Assembly: GCA_029859505.1 (NCBI GenBank)
Contig: JAOUCZ010000005.1
Location: 1 to 44,633, forward strand
DNA length: 44,633 nucleotides
Origin: Lysobacterales bacterium
Lineage (GTDB): Bacteria > Pseudomonadota > Gammaproteobacteria > Xanthomonadales > SZUA-36
Direction of reading: 5' to 3'
In this document: piece after piece, positions 26,666-34,198 of the stretch
Layout: every line of letters starts with the position of its first letter
Position numbering within the stretch: the stretch's first letter is position 1
Program-made: the position numbers and the translations under genes
The notes under the pieces: generated by a model
What the model was told of the DNA's origin: nothing
Seen by the model: the letters and a program-made list of their open reading frames with translations, nothing else
The model's database searches: none

Positions 26666-27499
26666 ATGTATGAGTTACTTCAAGACATTAGCCGTCGTCC
26701 GGAACCGTTTTCCCGCTACACGGTTAAAGAGTTATGGACCCGGCCACACCTTGCCCGGCAAATGTTGAAATTCCACCTTAACCAGGAAACCGAGCTTGCC
26801 TCGCGACGGTTTGAAACCATTGACCAGATCGTCAACTGGATTGATTCCCAACTGGATCTCTCCGGTAAGAAATTGTGTGACCTGGGTTGCGGACCAGGTC
26901 TTTATGCCCGGCGTTTCGCAAGCATGGGCGCGAATGTGACGGGTATTGATTTTTCTGCGCACTCGCTGGTGTATGCCAGGCAGAAGGCCGTGGAAGATAA
27001 ACAATCCATCCGTTACCTGGAGGCCGATTACCTGTCAGATGAACTACCTGGCGGCTTTGACATCGTGACGCTGATTTACACCGACTACAGTGTTCTTTCA
27101 CCACCGCAACGGGCAAGCCTGTTGGGGCGCATAGGAAAAATCCTCAAGCCTGGCGGACGACTGGTGATGGATGTTGCCGGTTCAGGCTCACTGGCACAAA
27201 AAGAAGAGTGCACATTGATAGAAGACAGGCTTATGCATGGCTTCTGGGCTGAGGGTGATTACGTCGGTATTCAGCGTAGCTTTGTTTACCCGGATGAATG
27301 CCTGTCGGTGGACCGCTACGTCATCGTTGAGCCAGGCGAAACATGGGAAGTTTACAATTGGTTTCAGTACTTTACGCCGGATGGTTTGCAGGAAGAACTT
27401 GGCAAAGCCGGTTTTTCGGTCGAACACATGTCCGGTGGCCTGAGGGGTGAAACATTGGAAACCAATGCTGAATACATCGGTGTTATTGCCAGTTTTTGA
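26666..27499 (+). CDS. Class I SAM-dependent methyltransferase
   Basis: From ATG 26666, which has AGAGGA seven bases upstream, the protein has 277 residues. Earlier in-frame GTG/ATG codons at 26636 and 26645 lack an RBS. The SAM-binding fold is clear: KLCDLGCGPGLYARRFASMG (motif I), GIDFSAHSL (motif II), GGFDIVTLIYTDYSVL (post II) and LKPGGRLVMDVAG (motif III). The N-terminal part (about 1-65) is a helical extension. The methyl acceptor is unknown. The gene stands alone. Confidence 0.88.
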   Translation: MYELLQDISRRPEPFSRYTVKELWTRPHLARQMLKFHLNQETELASRRFETIDQIVNWIDSQLDLSGKKLCDLGCGPGLYARRFASMGANVTGIDFSAHSLVYARQKAVEDKQSIRYLEADYLSDELPGGFDIVTLIYTDYSVLSPPQRASLLGRIGKILKPGGRLVMDVAGSGSLAQKEECTLIEDRLMHGFWAEGDYVGIQRSFVYPDECLSVDRYVIVEPGETWEVYNWFQYFTPDGLQEELGKAGFSVEHMSGGLRGETLETNAEYIGVIASF

Positions 27500-27628
27500 C
27501 AAAGTTGCAAAAACGGGATGGATATACTGCTGTTTGACCTGATTTTTTCGCGTGGGGAGCCAGGGTGGGTACCCGGTACCGGCTCTGGACACACCAAAGG
27601 CACCCCGATGAATAACACTACCGTAGCG

Positions 27629-27735
27629 CAGGGGGTGTGGTGTCCTGAGTCAGGACCGTGAGCGACAGGAAGTCGCGACCGAATCCCCATGGATGGGTTC
27701 ACCATGTGTCCTGAATCAGGACACCACACCCCCTG
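27629..27735. repeat. 107-bp element with perfect 20-bp terminal inverted repeats
   Basis: The arms are CAGGGGGTGTGGTGTCCTGA (27629-27648) and its exact reverse complement (27716-27735). Inside are a second TCCTGA/TCAGGA palindrome and a conserved-looking core (GCGACAGGAAGTCGCGACC and a GGATGGGTTCAC segment). It has no ORF. The form suggests a non-coding intergenic repeat, a MITE-like or REP-like element. It occupies part of the 27500-27901 gap, which holds no gene. Confidence 0.75.
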
Positions 27736-27839
27736 GGCGGACGACAGAGATGGTTTCCATGTCATTCGGGTTTATTGCAACAAGCCCATGACTGGCTAAC
27801 GTTCCAGCTTGAGTGAGCCAATTCAAGTTGGACAGCACT

Positions 27840-27883
27840 GGGGCCGGATACATATTTGGAACATATACCCGGCCCCTTTTTTT
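27840..27883 (+). terminator. GGGGCCGG hairpin with T-run
   Basis: GGGGCCGG (27840-27847) pairs with CCGGCCCC (27869-27876), followed by seven T's. It is shaped as a plus-strand Rho-independent terminator. It belongs to the same sequence family as the hairpins at 28598 and 29452. Confidence 0.7.
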
Positions 27884-27901
27884 GGTTTGTTCTATTATGT
27901 T

Positions 27902-28507
27902 CTAGGAACTGCCAACCATCTTAACTTCATCACCGATGATCTCACCAACCGTTGCGGTTTCGTGAATTTTGAGCTCAACTGCGTGTTCAAAAATCAGGTC
28001 TCCGTGAACCAGGACGTCCTTGCCAATCTCCACACGTACCGGATTGCGCCGATGGTTGGCGCCCCAACCCTTGGACTTGCGAACCACGATGTTTCCGGAA
28101 ACCTCGGACCTGTCGAGAATTCGAATCTGACCGTTGACGGTTTCGACATCGCCTGCAACCCTCGTGTCCTGTAGCTTGATTCCACCATTGACGGTCTCGA
28201 CATTACCACCCACTTCACAACCCGCCTTGAGTTTAATCGAGCCATTGACCGCTTCGATATTCCTGTCAACCGTCACATCGTTACCCAGCTCGACTGAACC
28301 GTTGACAGATTCGACAGATTTAGCAAACGAATTGGCGCCGATTCGAATTGAACCGTTGACAGAATCAACGTTACCGGTCGTGGTGTTGTCATCGATGCGA
28401 ATACTCTTATTCACTGAACTGTGGCTACCGCCAGCCACTGCCAATGCCGGTAAAACAAGCAGAACCGCCAATGCCGCTGCGGTGAGAAACTTGAAAGAAA
28501 TCTTCAT
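27902..28507 (-). CDS. Exported beta-helix-like repeat protein
   Basis: The 201-residue protein has a signal peptide (residues 1-26, ending LAVAGG). It then has about six repeats of 18-19 residues with the core VNGSIRIG: SVNKSIRID, SVNGSIRIG, SVNGSVELG, AVNGSIKLK, TVNGGIKLQ and TVNGQIRIL. Such a periodic pattern predicts a small right-handed beta-helix, as in bactofilin-like or DUF4097-like proteins. The tail (about 135-201) is more variable. Function is unknown; a structural or surface role is an inference. Confidence 0.8.
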   Translation of the reverse strand: MKISFKFLTAAALAVLLVLPALAVAGGSHSSVNKSIRIDDNTTTGNVDSVNGSIRIGANSFAKSVESVNGSVELGNDVTVDRNIEAVNGSIKLKAGCEVGGNVETVNGGIKLQDTRVAGDVETVNGQIRILDRSEVSGNIVVRKSKGWGANHRRNPVRVEIGKDVLVHGDLIFEHAVELKIHETATVGEIIGDEVKMVGSS

Positions 28508-28597
28508 TGATCACTCCTTTTGGATTTTGATGCCGGAACTTGGTTACAGGATTTGATGGCGATAAATGGTGATCGGTTTAAAAAGGGAGATAAAAAA

Positions 28598-28640
28598 GGG
28601 CCGGATACATTATCGGAACATGTATCCGGCCCCTGTTTTG
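28598..28640 (-). terminator. 13-bp hairpin terminator (GGGCCGGATACAT family)
   Basis: GGGCCGGATACAT (28598-28610) pairs perfectly with ATGTATCCGGCCC (28620-28632) around a nine-base loop. On the minus strand it is followed by a T6 run, so it terminates the gene at 28651-29391. On the plus strand CTGTTTTG follows, so it may act both ways. Confidence 0.75.
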
Positions 28641-28650
28641 TTGTTTCTAT

Positions 28651-29391
28651 TTAGTTGTGCAGGGATGTCTTTTCAGGTCCCGAGGTTTCGAGCACCTCAT
28701 CCAGCTTTTCGTGGAGGCGCTGGAGTGCTTTGAACTCTCTGCCCTTGGACGCGGATAAACCACCGTTGCGACCCAGGTTGCTCATCAGGTGATTGATGAA
28801 GGCCTGGCTGGTACGCATACCGTCGGCATTACAGTTTATAAACCGCTCACCACTACCATCAATGCCTCTCGGCATCAGTTCAGGATACATATCCATCAGG
28901 ATGTTCTGCTGGGGTCTGATCAAATGCGAAAAAACTTCCATTGCATGCATTTTTGACTTCAGGGTGAACAAAAGGGCCCTTAACTCGCGGTCATCCAACT
29001 GTGAGTGTTTGCCGCTGCTGACCATTTCGTCGAGTGTAATCAATGTCAACGGTTCCCTGCGGAGGATTGAAATACTGAAAATCACGTCGCATTGCTCGTC
29101 GTTCAGTTCACCGGAACCAACAGGCTGCATCAGGATGTTAACGACTTCCTGGCCCCTGGTAACCAGATCCCGGTTTTCCAGGAACTGTGCTTCCATTGCC
29201 GGGTAGGCAAGTTCAATCTCGTTATGAAGTTGCTCAAGCAGGACTCTTTCTTCCCGGCCTTCACGCCGGTCTTCGCCCCATCGCTCCACTTGGAACGCAC
29301 CGTAAACACCAACAACGATGATCAACAGCTCGATCAGTACAGCAGACCAGTTGGCACTGCTAATATCATTGGACAGTTTTCTCAATATCAA
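28651..29391 (-). CDS. DUF6090-like membrane protein
   Basis: The protein of about 246 residues has one N-terminal membrane helix, IELLIIVVGVYGAFQVERWGE (about residues 20-40). This resembles the DUF6090-type anchor in which a helix ends in an arginine/asparagine-Trp motif. A long helical, partly coiled region with many acidic residues follows. The chosen TTG (29391) has GGAGA about eight bases upstream; a TTG at 29406 directly after a stop codon is the only other in-frame choice. Function is unknown. It ends 19 bases before the perfect hairpin at 28632. Confidence 0.65.
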   Translation of the reverse strand: MILRKLSNDISSANWSAVLIELLIIVVGVYGAFQVERWGEDRREGREERVLLEQLHNEIELAYPAMEAQFLENRDLVTRGQEVVNILMQPVGSGELNDEQCDVIFSISILRREPLTLITLDEMVSSGKHSQLDDRELRALLFTLKSKMHAMEVFSHLIRPQQNILMDMYPELMPRGIDGSGERFINCNADGMRTSQAFINHLMSNLGRNGGLSASKGREFKALQRLHEKLDEVLETSGPEKTSLHN

Positions 29392-29451
29392 GGCCAGGTT
29401 CTCCAAGGCTCACTTTAGTTTAGCCGAATAGTCGTACCGTTGGAGAAAAAT

Positions 29452-29496
29452 GGGCCAGATACATTTTTCCATATATGTATCCGGCCGCTTTTTTTT
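29452..29496 (+). terminator. GGGCCAGATACAT hairpin with T-run in a divergent gap
   Basis: GGGCCAGATACAT (29452-29464) pairs with ATGTATCCGGCC (29475-29486) apart from one mismatch, and T8 follows on the plus strand. It lies between two divergent genes, so it cannot end a neighbouring plus gene. It could be an attenuator-like leader of the propeller gene, or a mobile copy of the repeat family. Confidence 0.6.
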
Positions 29497-29558
29497 CGGT
29501 TATTGTATTTCCGGTATCTCACAGCATTTTCACAGACAAATGAACCAGGTAGATCAAG

Positions 29559-30659
29559 ATGAATAAACATAATTCCAACTGTTCAGCAACCAGCATATTA
29601 CTGCTTATATTGCTCTTATTACTTGTTTGTACCACCGCCAATGCCGGCGACAATAACTGCGAGGCAGCAGGTGGATTCGGATTTGTGTGTGGTCCAAAAA
29701 GCGCAGAGGACCTGGTACAGGTACCGGACACACGCTGGATTATCGCCAGTGGTATGGAGCCAGGTGCCCCGATCACCCTGATCGATTCACAACAGAAAAG
29801 CTGGGAGGTGCTTTATCCGGGTGACAGGCCCCGTGCCAAGCAGAATATGGATACATTCGGCACCTGCCCCGGATCACCCGACCCAAATAATCTTATTTCC
29901 CATGGTTTGAATATACGCCCCGGTCCGAACGGGCACTCGACCCTGTATGTTGTCAATCACGGTGATCGTGAAGCCATAGAAGTATTTGATGTGGACGCCA
30001 ATGGTACAAAACCGGTGCTGACCTGGACGGGCTGTATTGTGACACCCGAGGGAAAGCAAATTAACAGTGTTGCCTCTTTCAGTGATGGGTCCCTGGTTGC
30101 AACGATTCCACTTCATCCCGGAAAAACGATCAGCGATGCGTTTGCCGGTGAAATAACCGGTGCCGTCTACCAGTGGTCACCGGGTGATAGCACCTTTGAG
30201 GTCATCCGGGGTACCGAATTGCCCTACGCTAACGGGATTGAAGTGTCGGCCGATGAACAGGAGTTCTATGTTGCCTCATCGGTGCTTCTCAATGTCATCG
30301 CCTACTCACGCAGCAATCCCGCCCGCCAATTAAGGGCAACCCGCACGATGGCTTTGATACCGGACAACCTGCACATGGACGCCCAAGGCCGCCTGGTCAC
30401 TGCCGGTATGGTCGTCAATGATCCCGTGTGTGGTGATGTTGGAGGCTCTGAACTATTTAGCCTGGAAAAGTTTGCATCCTGCCACCGGCCTTTCATTGTC
30501 AAGGCCATTGACCCGGCGACAATGGAAAACATTGATCTCCTCACCAGTCCCGCCCTCGATTCGTTCAGTAATATCACGATGGCCCTGCTGATGGATAACG
30601 AGATCTGGATCGGAACATTCGCGGGTGACCGTGTGGCTTACCGGTCTTTGAAACCGTAG
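29559..30659 (+). CDS. Secreted beta-propeller protein, paraoxonase/SMP-30-like
   Basis: The 366-residue protein has a signal peptide (residues 1-30, ending ANAG). The body has propeller-like repeats. HGLNIRPGPNGHSTLYVVNHGDREAIEVF resembles the arylesterase/paraoxonase segment, and PYANGIEVSADEQEFYVASS and DNLHMDAQGRLVTAGM resemble SMP-30 strands. These families are calcium-dependent lactonases/esterases. Several cysteines (CEAAGGFGFVC, CPGSP, CGDVG) suggest disulfides. Catalytic calcium ligands cannot be assigned with certainty. The neighbouring genes give no substrate. Confidence 0.8.
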   Translation: MNKHNSNCSATSILLLILLLLLVCTTANAGDNNCEAAGGFGFVCGPKSAEDLVQVPDTRWIIASGMEPGAPITLIDSQQKSWEVLYPGDRPRAKQNMDTFGTCPGSPDPNNLISHGLNIRPGPNGHSTLYVVNHGDREAIEVFDVDANGTKPVLTWTGCIVTPEGKQINSVASFSDGSLVATIPLHPGKTISDAFAGEITGAVYQWSPGDSTFEVIRGTELPYANGIEVSADEQEFYVASSVLLNVIAYSRSNPARQLRATRTMALIPDNLHMDAQGRLVTAGMVVNDPVCGDVGGSELFSLEKFASCHRPFIVKAIDPATMENIDLLTSPALDSFSNITMALLMDNEIWIGTFAGDRVAYRSLKP

Positions 30660-30749
30660 GAACACGTAAATCATTACGCACCAGCGGGTCGGCCCCACAT
30701 TTCGGTTAAAGGATTGACAGAAAGCCTACTACCGGTCAAGACTCTCAAC

Positions 30750-31778
30750 ATGACAATGCAAGGCATAACACAACGACTATCACCCTTATGGCTGGGGATT
30801 GGCATTAGCGGGTCGCTACTAGTTATCATGTTCGTGATCGAGACCGTTACGGGAAGGTGGTCCGGAATACTGATCGAAGGTGAATTCAACCCACTGGCCA
30901 GCGTCTCGGAAGGTATGTTACGCGATGTTCGCATCGCGATCGTTAATTGCCTCGTCGCCGGATACCTGCCGGCGGCGCTATTGGGCGTTTTGCAGAGCGG
31001 CCGGCGCACTGTGCTCGTGCTGCAGGGGACACTGGACTGCACACCCCGGGAATGTGAAGCCCTGGCTGCGTCCATCAAGCTCAGTACCCGGGGACTAGTG
31101 GTCACCGGCCTCGCCGGCTTAATACTGGCCCTGACAACTCCCTACCTGGTGCCACCGGTGCCGGAAGCTCCGTGGAACCCGCTAACGTGGAGCCCGGAGG
31201 TTGCATGGCACCGCGTCCTTGGCCCGCTAACAATGGTGTGGGGGGCTTGGCTCGTATACGCCATTGTTACTGTTTCGGTTCGAATGTCGCGTATTGCAAA
31301 ACAAATGTGCAAAATCAACCTGCTGGATCCTTCACCACTGGCACCTTTCACGCAACAGGGACTTACCAATGCCTTGGTGATTATCGGCTCACTTTCGATC
31401 TGGAGCCTGATGATGATCGAGACGGGTTTCGGCCAGATGATGTTGATCCTCGGTGGAGGCACGCTCATTGGAACTGTTCTCGCCCTGCTCTCTCCGGTTC
31501 ATGGCGTGCATGTCAGAATTTGCCAGTCAAAAGAGAAGGAACTCAGTTGGGTCAATAGTGAGATATCGTTACAGCAGGATGTGTTCCACGGCTCGGAAAC
31601 CAATCACCCCGGTGGCCGTATGGCAGATCTCATCGCGTACCGGGGATTAGTCGAAAACGTCTCCGAGTGGCCGTTCACCTTTAACACCTACGGCCGTATA
31701 TTCCTTTATGTGCTTTTGCCGGCGGCAACCTGGGGGATCGGCCTTATCGCCGAGTCGGTGGTCGATCGGGCTTTCTAA
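30750..31778 (+). CDS. Polytopic membrane protein of unknown function
   Basis: I do not recognise this family. The protein has about eight hydrophobic segments, the first at roughly residues 10-30 and the last at YVLLPAATWGIGLIAESVV. A cytoplasmic stretch between helices contains RICQSKEKELSWVNSEISLQQ. The ATG at 30750 has no good RBS, and a TTG at 30714 preceded by AAAGG is an alternative that adds 12 residues. It is on the same strand as the propeller gene, 90 bases downstream, and could be co-transcribed. Confidence 0.6.
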   Translation: MTMQGITQRLSPLWLGIGISGSLLVIMFVIETVTGRWSGILIEGEFNPLASVSEGMLRDVRIAIVNCLVAGYLPAALLGVLQSGRRTVLVLQGTLDCTPRECEALAASIKLSTRGLVVTGLAGLILALTTPYLVPPVPEAPWNPLTWSPEVAWHRVLGPLTMVWGAWLVYAIVTVSVRMSRIAKQMCKINLLDPSPLAPFTQQGLTNALVIIGSLSIWSLMMIETGFGQMMLILGGGTLIGTVLALLSPVHGVHVRICQSKEKELSWVNSEISLQQDVFHGSETNHPGGRMADLIAYRGLVENVSEWPFTFNTYGRIFLYVLLPAATWGIGLIAESVVDRAF

Positions 31779-31787
31779 TAAAGCACC

Positions 31788-32336
31788 CTACAAAGACTTG
31801 GACTGGCTGACAAAAATAAGCTCATCTGTTTTGTAGCCGAGCGATTTGGCAGTGGCGAGCAGTTCATCGACTACGGCCTGATCAAGTACCGGTGTTCTTG
31901 AGAGTATCCACAGGTAGTCTTTATCCGGGCCTGTTACCAACGACCATTGATAATTTTTCTGGTCAAGCGCGATGACATTGTAGGATGCGTAGAACGGCCC
32001 AAAGAAAGACACTTTCAAGCGGCCAACTGTCGAATCATCAACGAAGTATGCCTTGCCTTCGGCTTCTTTCCACTCGTCTTTTTTGGTATTGAAGCCCCGG
32101 TTCAGGACACGCACGCCGCCATCATCTTTTAAACTATATTCTGCCGTCACATTGGACAGATCACGTTCAAACCTGTGATCCATGCGGGCAATTTCATACC
32201 ACGTGCCGAGATACTGCTCCAGGCTAAAATTCTTGACGGGTTCCGTTCCGTCAGGAATACCCACGCAAGCACCCAGGCCCAGCCACAATAATGAAACGCA
32301 AAGCCAGTTACGGCTTGCTCTAAGCTTACCTGTCAT
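31788..32336 (-). CDS. blc: Bacterial lipocalin (Blc-type outer membrane lipoprotein)
   Basis: The 182-residue protein begins with a lipoprotein signal (lipobox LGLGAC, Cys24) and contains the lipocalin signature GTWYEIARMDHRF. The later TGPDKDYLWILSRTP and VDELLATAKSLGY match Blc. Blc binds fatty acids and lysophospholipids and sits in the outer membrane. It is the third gene of the CarH-like operon, and its start directly abuts the previous stop. Lipocalin genes are often found with photolyase and MerR regulators in light-response clusters. Confidence 0.92.
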   Translation of the reverse strand: MTGKLRASRNWLCVSLLWLGLGACVGIPDGTEPVKNFSLEQYLGTWYEIARMDHRFERDLSNVTAEYSLKDDGGVRVLNRGFNTKKDEWKEAEGKAYFVDDSTVGRLKVSFFGPFYASYNVIALDQKNYQWSLVTGPDKDYLWILSRTPVLDQAVVDELLATAKSLGYKTDELIFVSQSKSL

Positions 32337-32840
32337 CTAAAAATCCCTTGAGTCATAGGCCCAGTGCAAAAGCGCCTGTCGTTGTCTTGGCCTGCACAGC
32401 AGGTCACCTTTCATACAATTATTTCGAAGCTGGGAGATGTGCCGGGTCATTGCCTTCCAGCGTCGTATCTGCCGGTCATCATCCTCATGGCGACGGCCCA
32501 TGTAGTATCTGCAATACCATTGGAACCAGCCACGCGGGTCATCCTCATGAATCCAGCCTTTTTCCTGCCAGTAAGACAGCGGCTTTGAGGCCTTTATCTG
32601 AAAGAAATTTAGGTTTGGGTTGTGCTTTTCAGGGCTCAACTTTGCATTCTGAAACCATTCGCCAGGAAACTCAGCACCGCAGTCGGTCATATATTTGCCG
32701 CCAAATACACCCATTGCCAACATCTGCGATGGTGTTAATTGTGGCTTGAAGTCCTCAGAAAAATCCCGCCCGCGTTCGCAGACCAGTTCATAGCGATAGT
32801 CCTGCTGCATACGATCATTGACTATTACGATTTTTGACAT
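32337..32840 (-). CDS. Conserved protein of unknown function linked to light-response loci
   Basis: The 167-residue protein has no named domain I can assert. Its conserved-looking blocks are TPSQMLAMGVFGGKYMTD, DPRGWFQWYCRYYMGRRH, DDDRQIRRW and CRPRQRQALLHWAYDSR. It is rich in Trp/Tyr/Arg and soluble with no signal. The ATG at 32840 has AGAGAG upstream, preferred to the longer frame at 32900, which would overlap the regulator gene. It lies between the MerR-like gene and the lipocalin gene, in one operon. From memory, close relatives occur in other light-linked loci; this needs a database check. Confidence 0.78.
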   Translation of the reverse strand: MSKIVIVNDRMQQDYRYELVCERGRDFSEDFKPQLTPSQMLAMGVFGGKYMTDCGAEFPGEWFQNAKLSPEKHNPNLNFFQIKASKPLSYWQEKGWIHEDDPRGWFQWYCRYYMGRRHEDDDRQIRRWKAMTRHISQLRNNCMKGDLLCRPRQRQALLHWAYDSRDF

Positions 32841-32883
32841 TTGCGGATACTCTCTCTGCTTACGGGTCTTAACAGGCTCGGTT

Positions 32884-33813
32884 CTATTGCCTGAAATCAA
32901 GTGTCTTTGCTATTTGCTTGATACCCGTATCAATATTTTTGCCTATCAATTGCACACCTGACTTCTTCAGATTATCGAAATGCCCCGCCGCAATAGCTCC
33001 TCCGAAAAATACCGGCACAGAAAGCTGGGTAACCAGCCAGGGTAACTGCTCCTCAATCACACCAGGCTTCGGCTCAATAACACCCGACAATACCAGCGCC
33101 GCACTATTGGTCTTTCTCACCGCGGCGGGCAATTCATCCAACGGCATATTGGCTCCCAGCAACACCGTTTGAAAGCCGTGGTCACAGGCTTCCAGTGCGA
33201 ATAACAACAGACCAATCTCATGCAGGTCGCCGGGCAGACAAGCCAACATTAGCCTGGGACCCGTTTGGGTTTGAGAGCGATGATGAAAACGCGCACCCAG
33301 TTTATTACGCAGATAGAAACCAAAAAAATGTTCCTCGGCTACACTGCCCTTATTATTCTCCCAACGATCACCCAACTCCTTTAAGAGTGGCGCCAGAAGC
33401 TTCTCTGTTACGATCCGCACCGGGTAATATGAAAGCGCCTCGCTATAGATACGTTCAAGTGCGGGCTCATCAAAACGGATGACGGCTGCAATCATACCGT
33501 TAATATAGCGTTGCCAATGGGTCTGCCTGTCCTCTGCCGGATCATCTTCAACACTTTCACCTGCCAAGGTTTCCGCGTTGATTTGTCCGATTCGCATACC
33601 CCGGTCCAATAAACCGACTACCCGGTTTATCAAATCAATATGCTCCTGCGTATACAACCTGTGTCCACTGGGTTTGCGAATCGGGTCTATCAGGCCATAC
33701 CGGGTTTCCCAGGCTCTCAACGTTATTGCATTTACACCGGTTAACTCAGAGACCGCTCTGATTGGAAACAAACCTGGTACGTGGTCCGCTGACATCTGTT
33801 CTGAATTTTTCAT
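32884..33813 (-). CDS. CarH/LitR-like MerR regulator with cobalamin-binding domain
   Basis: The 309-residue protein has an N-terminal MerR HTH (PIRAVSELTGVNAITLRAWE, residues 17-36, with GHRLYTQEH in the wing). A four-helix segment and a B12-binding domain follow. Two motifs of the adenosylcobalamin photoreceptors are intact: Wx9EH (W151-E161-H162) and DxHxxG (D196LHEIG201), the latter giving the lower axial histidine His198. CarH/LitR proteins bind AdoCbl in the dark, repress, and release DNA in light. In Thermus CarH the residue after the Trp is the upper His; here it is Glu152. It is the first gene of an operon. The RBS is AAGGA. Confidence 0.93.
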   Translation of the reverse strand: MKNSEQMSADHVPGLFPIRAVSELTGVNAITLRAWETRYGLIDPIRKPSGHRLYTQEHIDLINRVVGLLDRGMRIGQINAETLAGESVEDDPAEDRQTHWQRYINGMIAAVIRFDEPALERIYSEALSYYPVRIVTEKLLAPLLKELGDRWENNKGSVAEEHFFGFYLRNKLGARFHHRSQTQTGPRLMLACLPGDLHEIGLLLFALEACDHGFQTVLLGANMPLDELPAAVRKTNSAALVLSGVIEPKPGVIEEQLPWLVTQLSVPVFFGGAIAAGHFDNLKKSGVQLIGKNIDTGIKQIAKTLDFRQ

Positions 33814-33863
33814 AATCCTTGCGGTTCTTCTTTTATAAGTAGCCGTTCCATGTTAACACAAAC

Positions 33864-33891
33864 ATTATACAACATTCCTACTTATATCAAA
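33864..33891 (-). promoter_or_regulatory. Predicted sigma-70 promoter of the CarH-like operon
   Basis: On the minus strand TTTGAT (33891-33886) and TATAAT (33869-33864) are 16 bases apart. The transcript would start near 33857, about 44 bases before the ATG. Its -35 region overlaps the 11-bp repeats at 33881-33902. Confidence 0.65.
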
Positions 33892-33902
33892 CTTATACAA
33901 TG
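33881..33902. promoter_or_regulatory. 11-bp direct repeat, predicted regulator site (left)
   Basis: CTTATATCAAA and CTTATACAATG are adjacent 11-bp units covering the -35 of the minus-strand promoter. Tandem 11-bp units are the spacing known for CarH operators. The shared core is TATA(Y)CAA. Confidence 0.65.
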
Positions 33903-33993
33903 TCAATAATAGAAACACTCACCAAAACCACTATAAGCCATTGAAAGACAATATCAATGATATCTAACATAGCTATATGGGTACATAGAAAAA

Positions 33994-34009
33994 TCATACA
34001 AAACCTATA
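33994..34009. promoter_or_regulatory. ATACAAAACCT copy, possible third regulator site
   Basis: ATACAAAACCT at 33996-34006 repeats exactly at 34037-34047, with similar flanks. It may be an extra binding site in the divergent regulatory region. Confidence 0.45.
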
Positions 34010-34026
34010 TTTTTTGTAAAATACTA

Positions 34027-34054
34027 TTGAAAAGCTATACAAAACCTGTACAAT
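34027..34054 (+). promoter_or_regulatory. Predicted sigma-70 promoter of the DUF4397 gene
   Basis: TTGAAA (34027-34032) and TACAAT (34049-34054) are spaced 16 bases apart. The 11-bp repeats lie within the spacer and the -10. The transcript would have a leader of about 135 bases before the ATG at 34199, in which I see no further structure. Confidence 0.55.
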
Positions 34055-34056
34055 GC
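34035..34056. promoter_or_regulatory. 11-bp direct repeat, predicted regulator site (right)
   Basis: CTATACAAAAC and CTGTACAATGC are adjacent 11-bp units with the core CTRTACAA, between the -35 and -10 of the plus promoter. They match the left pair in layout, so one regulator probably controls both directions. Confidence 0.65.
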
Positions 34057-34198
34057 AGAGCAGTTGTTAAAAAAACGCCCTCAAAGCTACTTTTTTTCCA
34101 ACCCTGGCGCTCCAGTCGCAACAGCAACAGGACAGCACAGACGAAATCAACCAACCCAACCATTGCTTGTTGGAATATTTTTAAATGAGGAGATAGTC

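Noticed and set aside
34064-34198. N-terminal extension of the DUF4397 protein from a TTG
   Set aside because: It has no RBS, and a signal peptide with a strong RBS starts at 34199.
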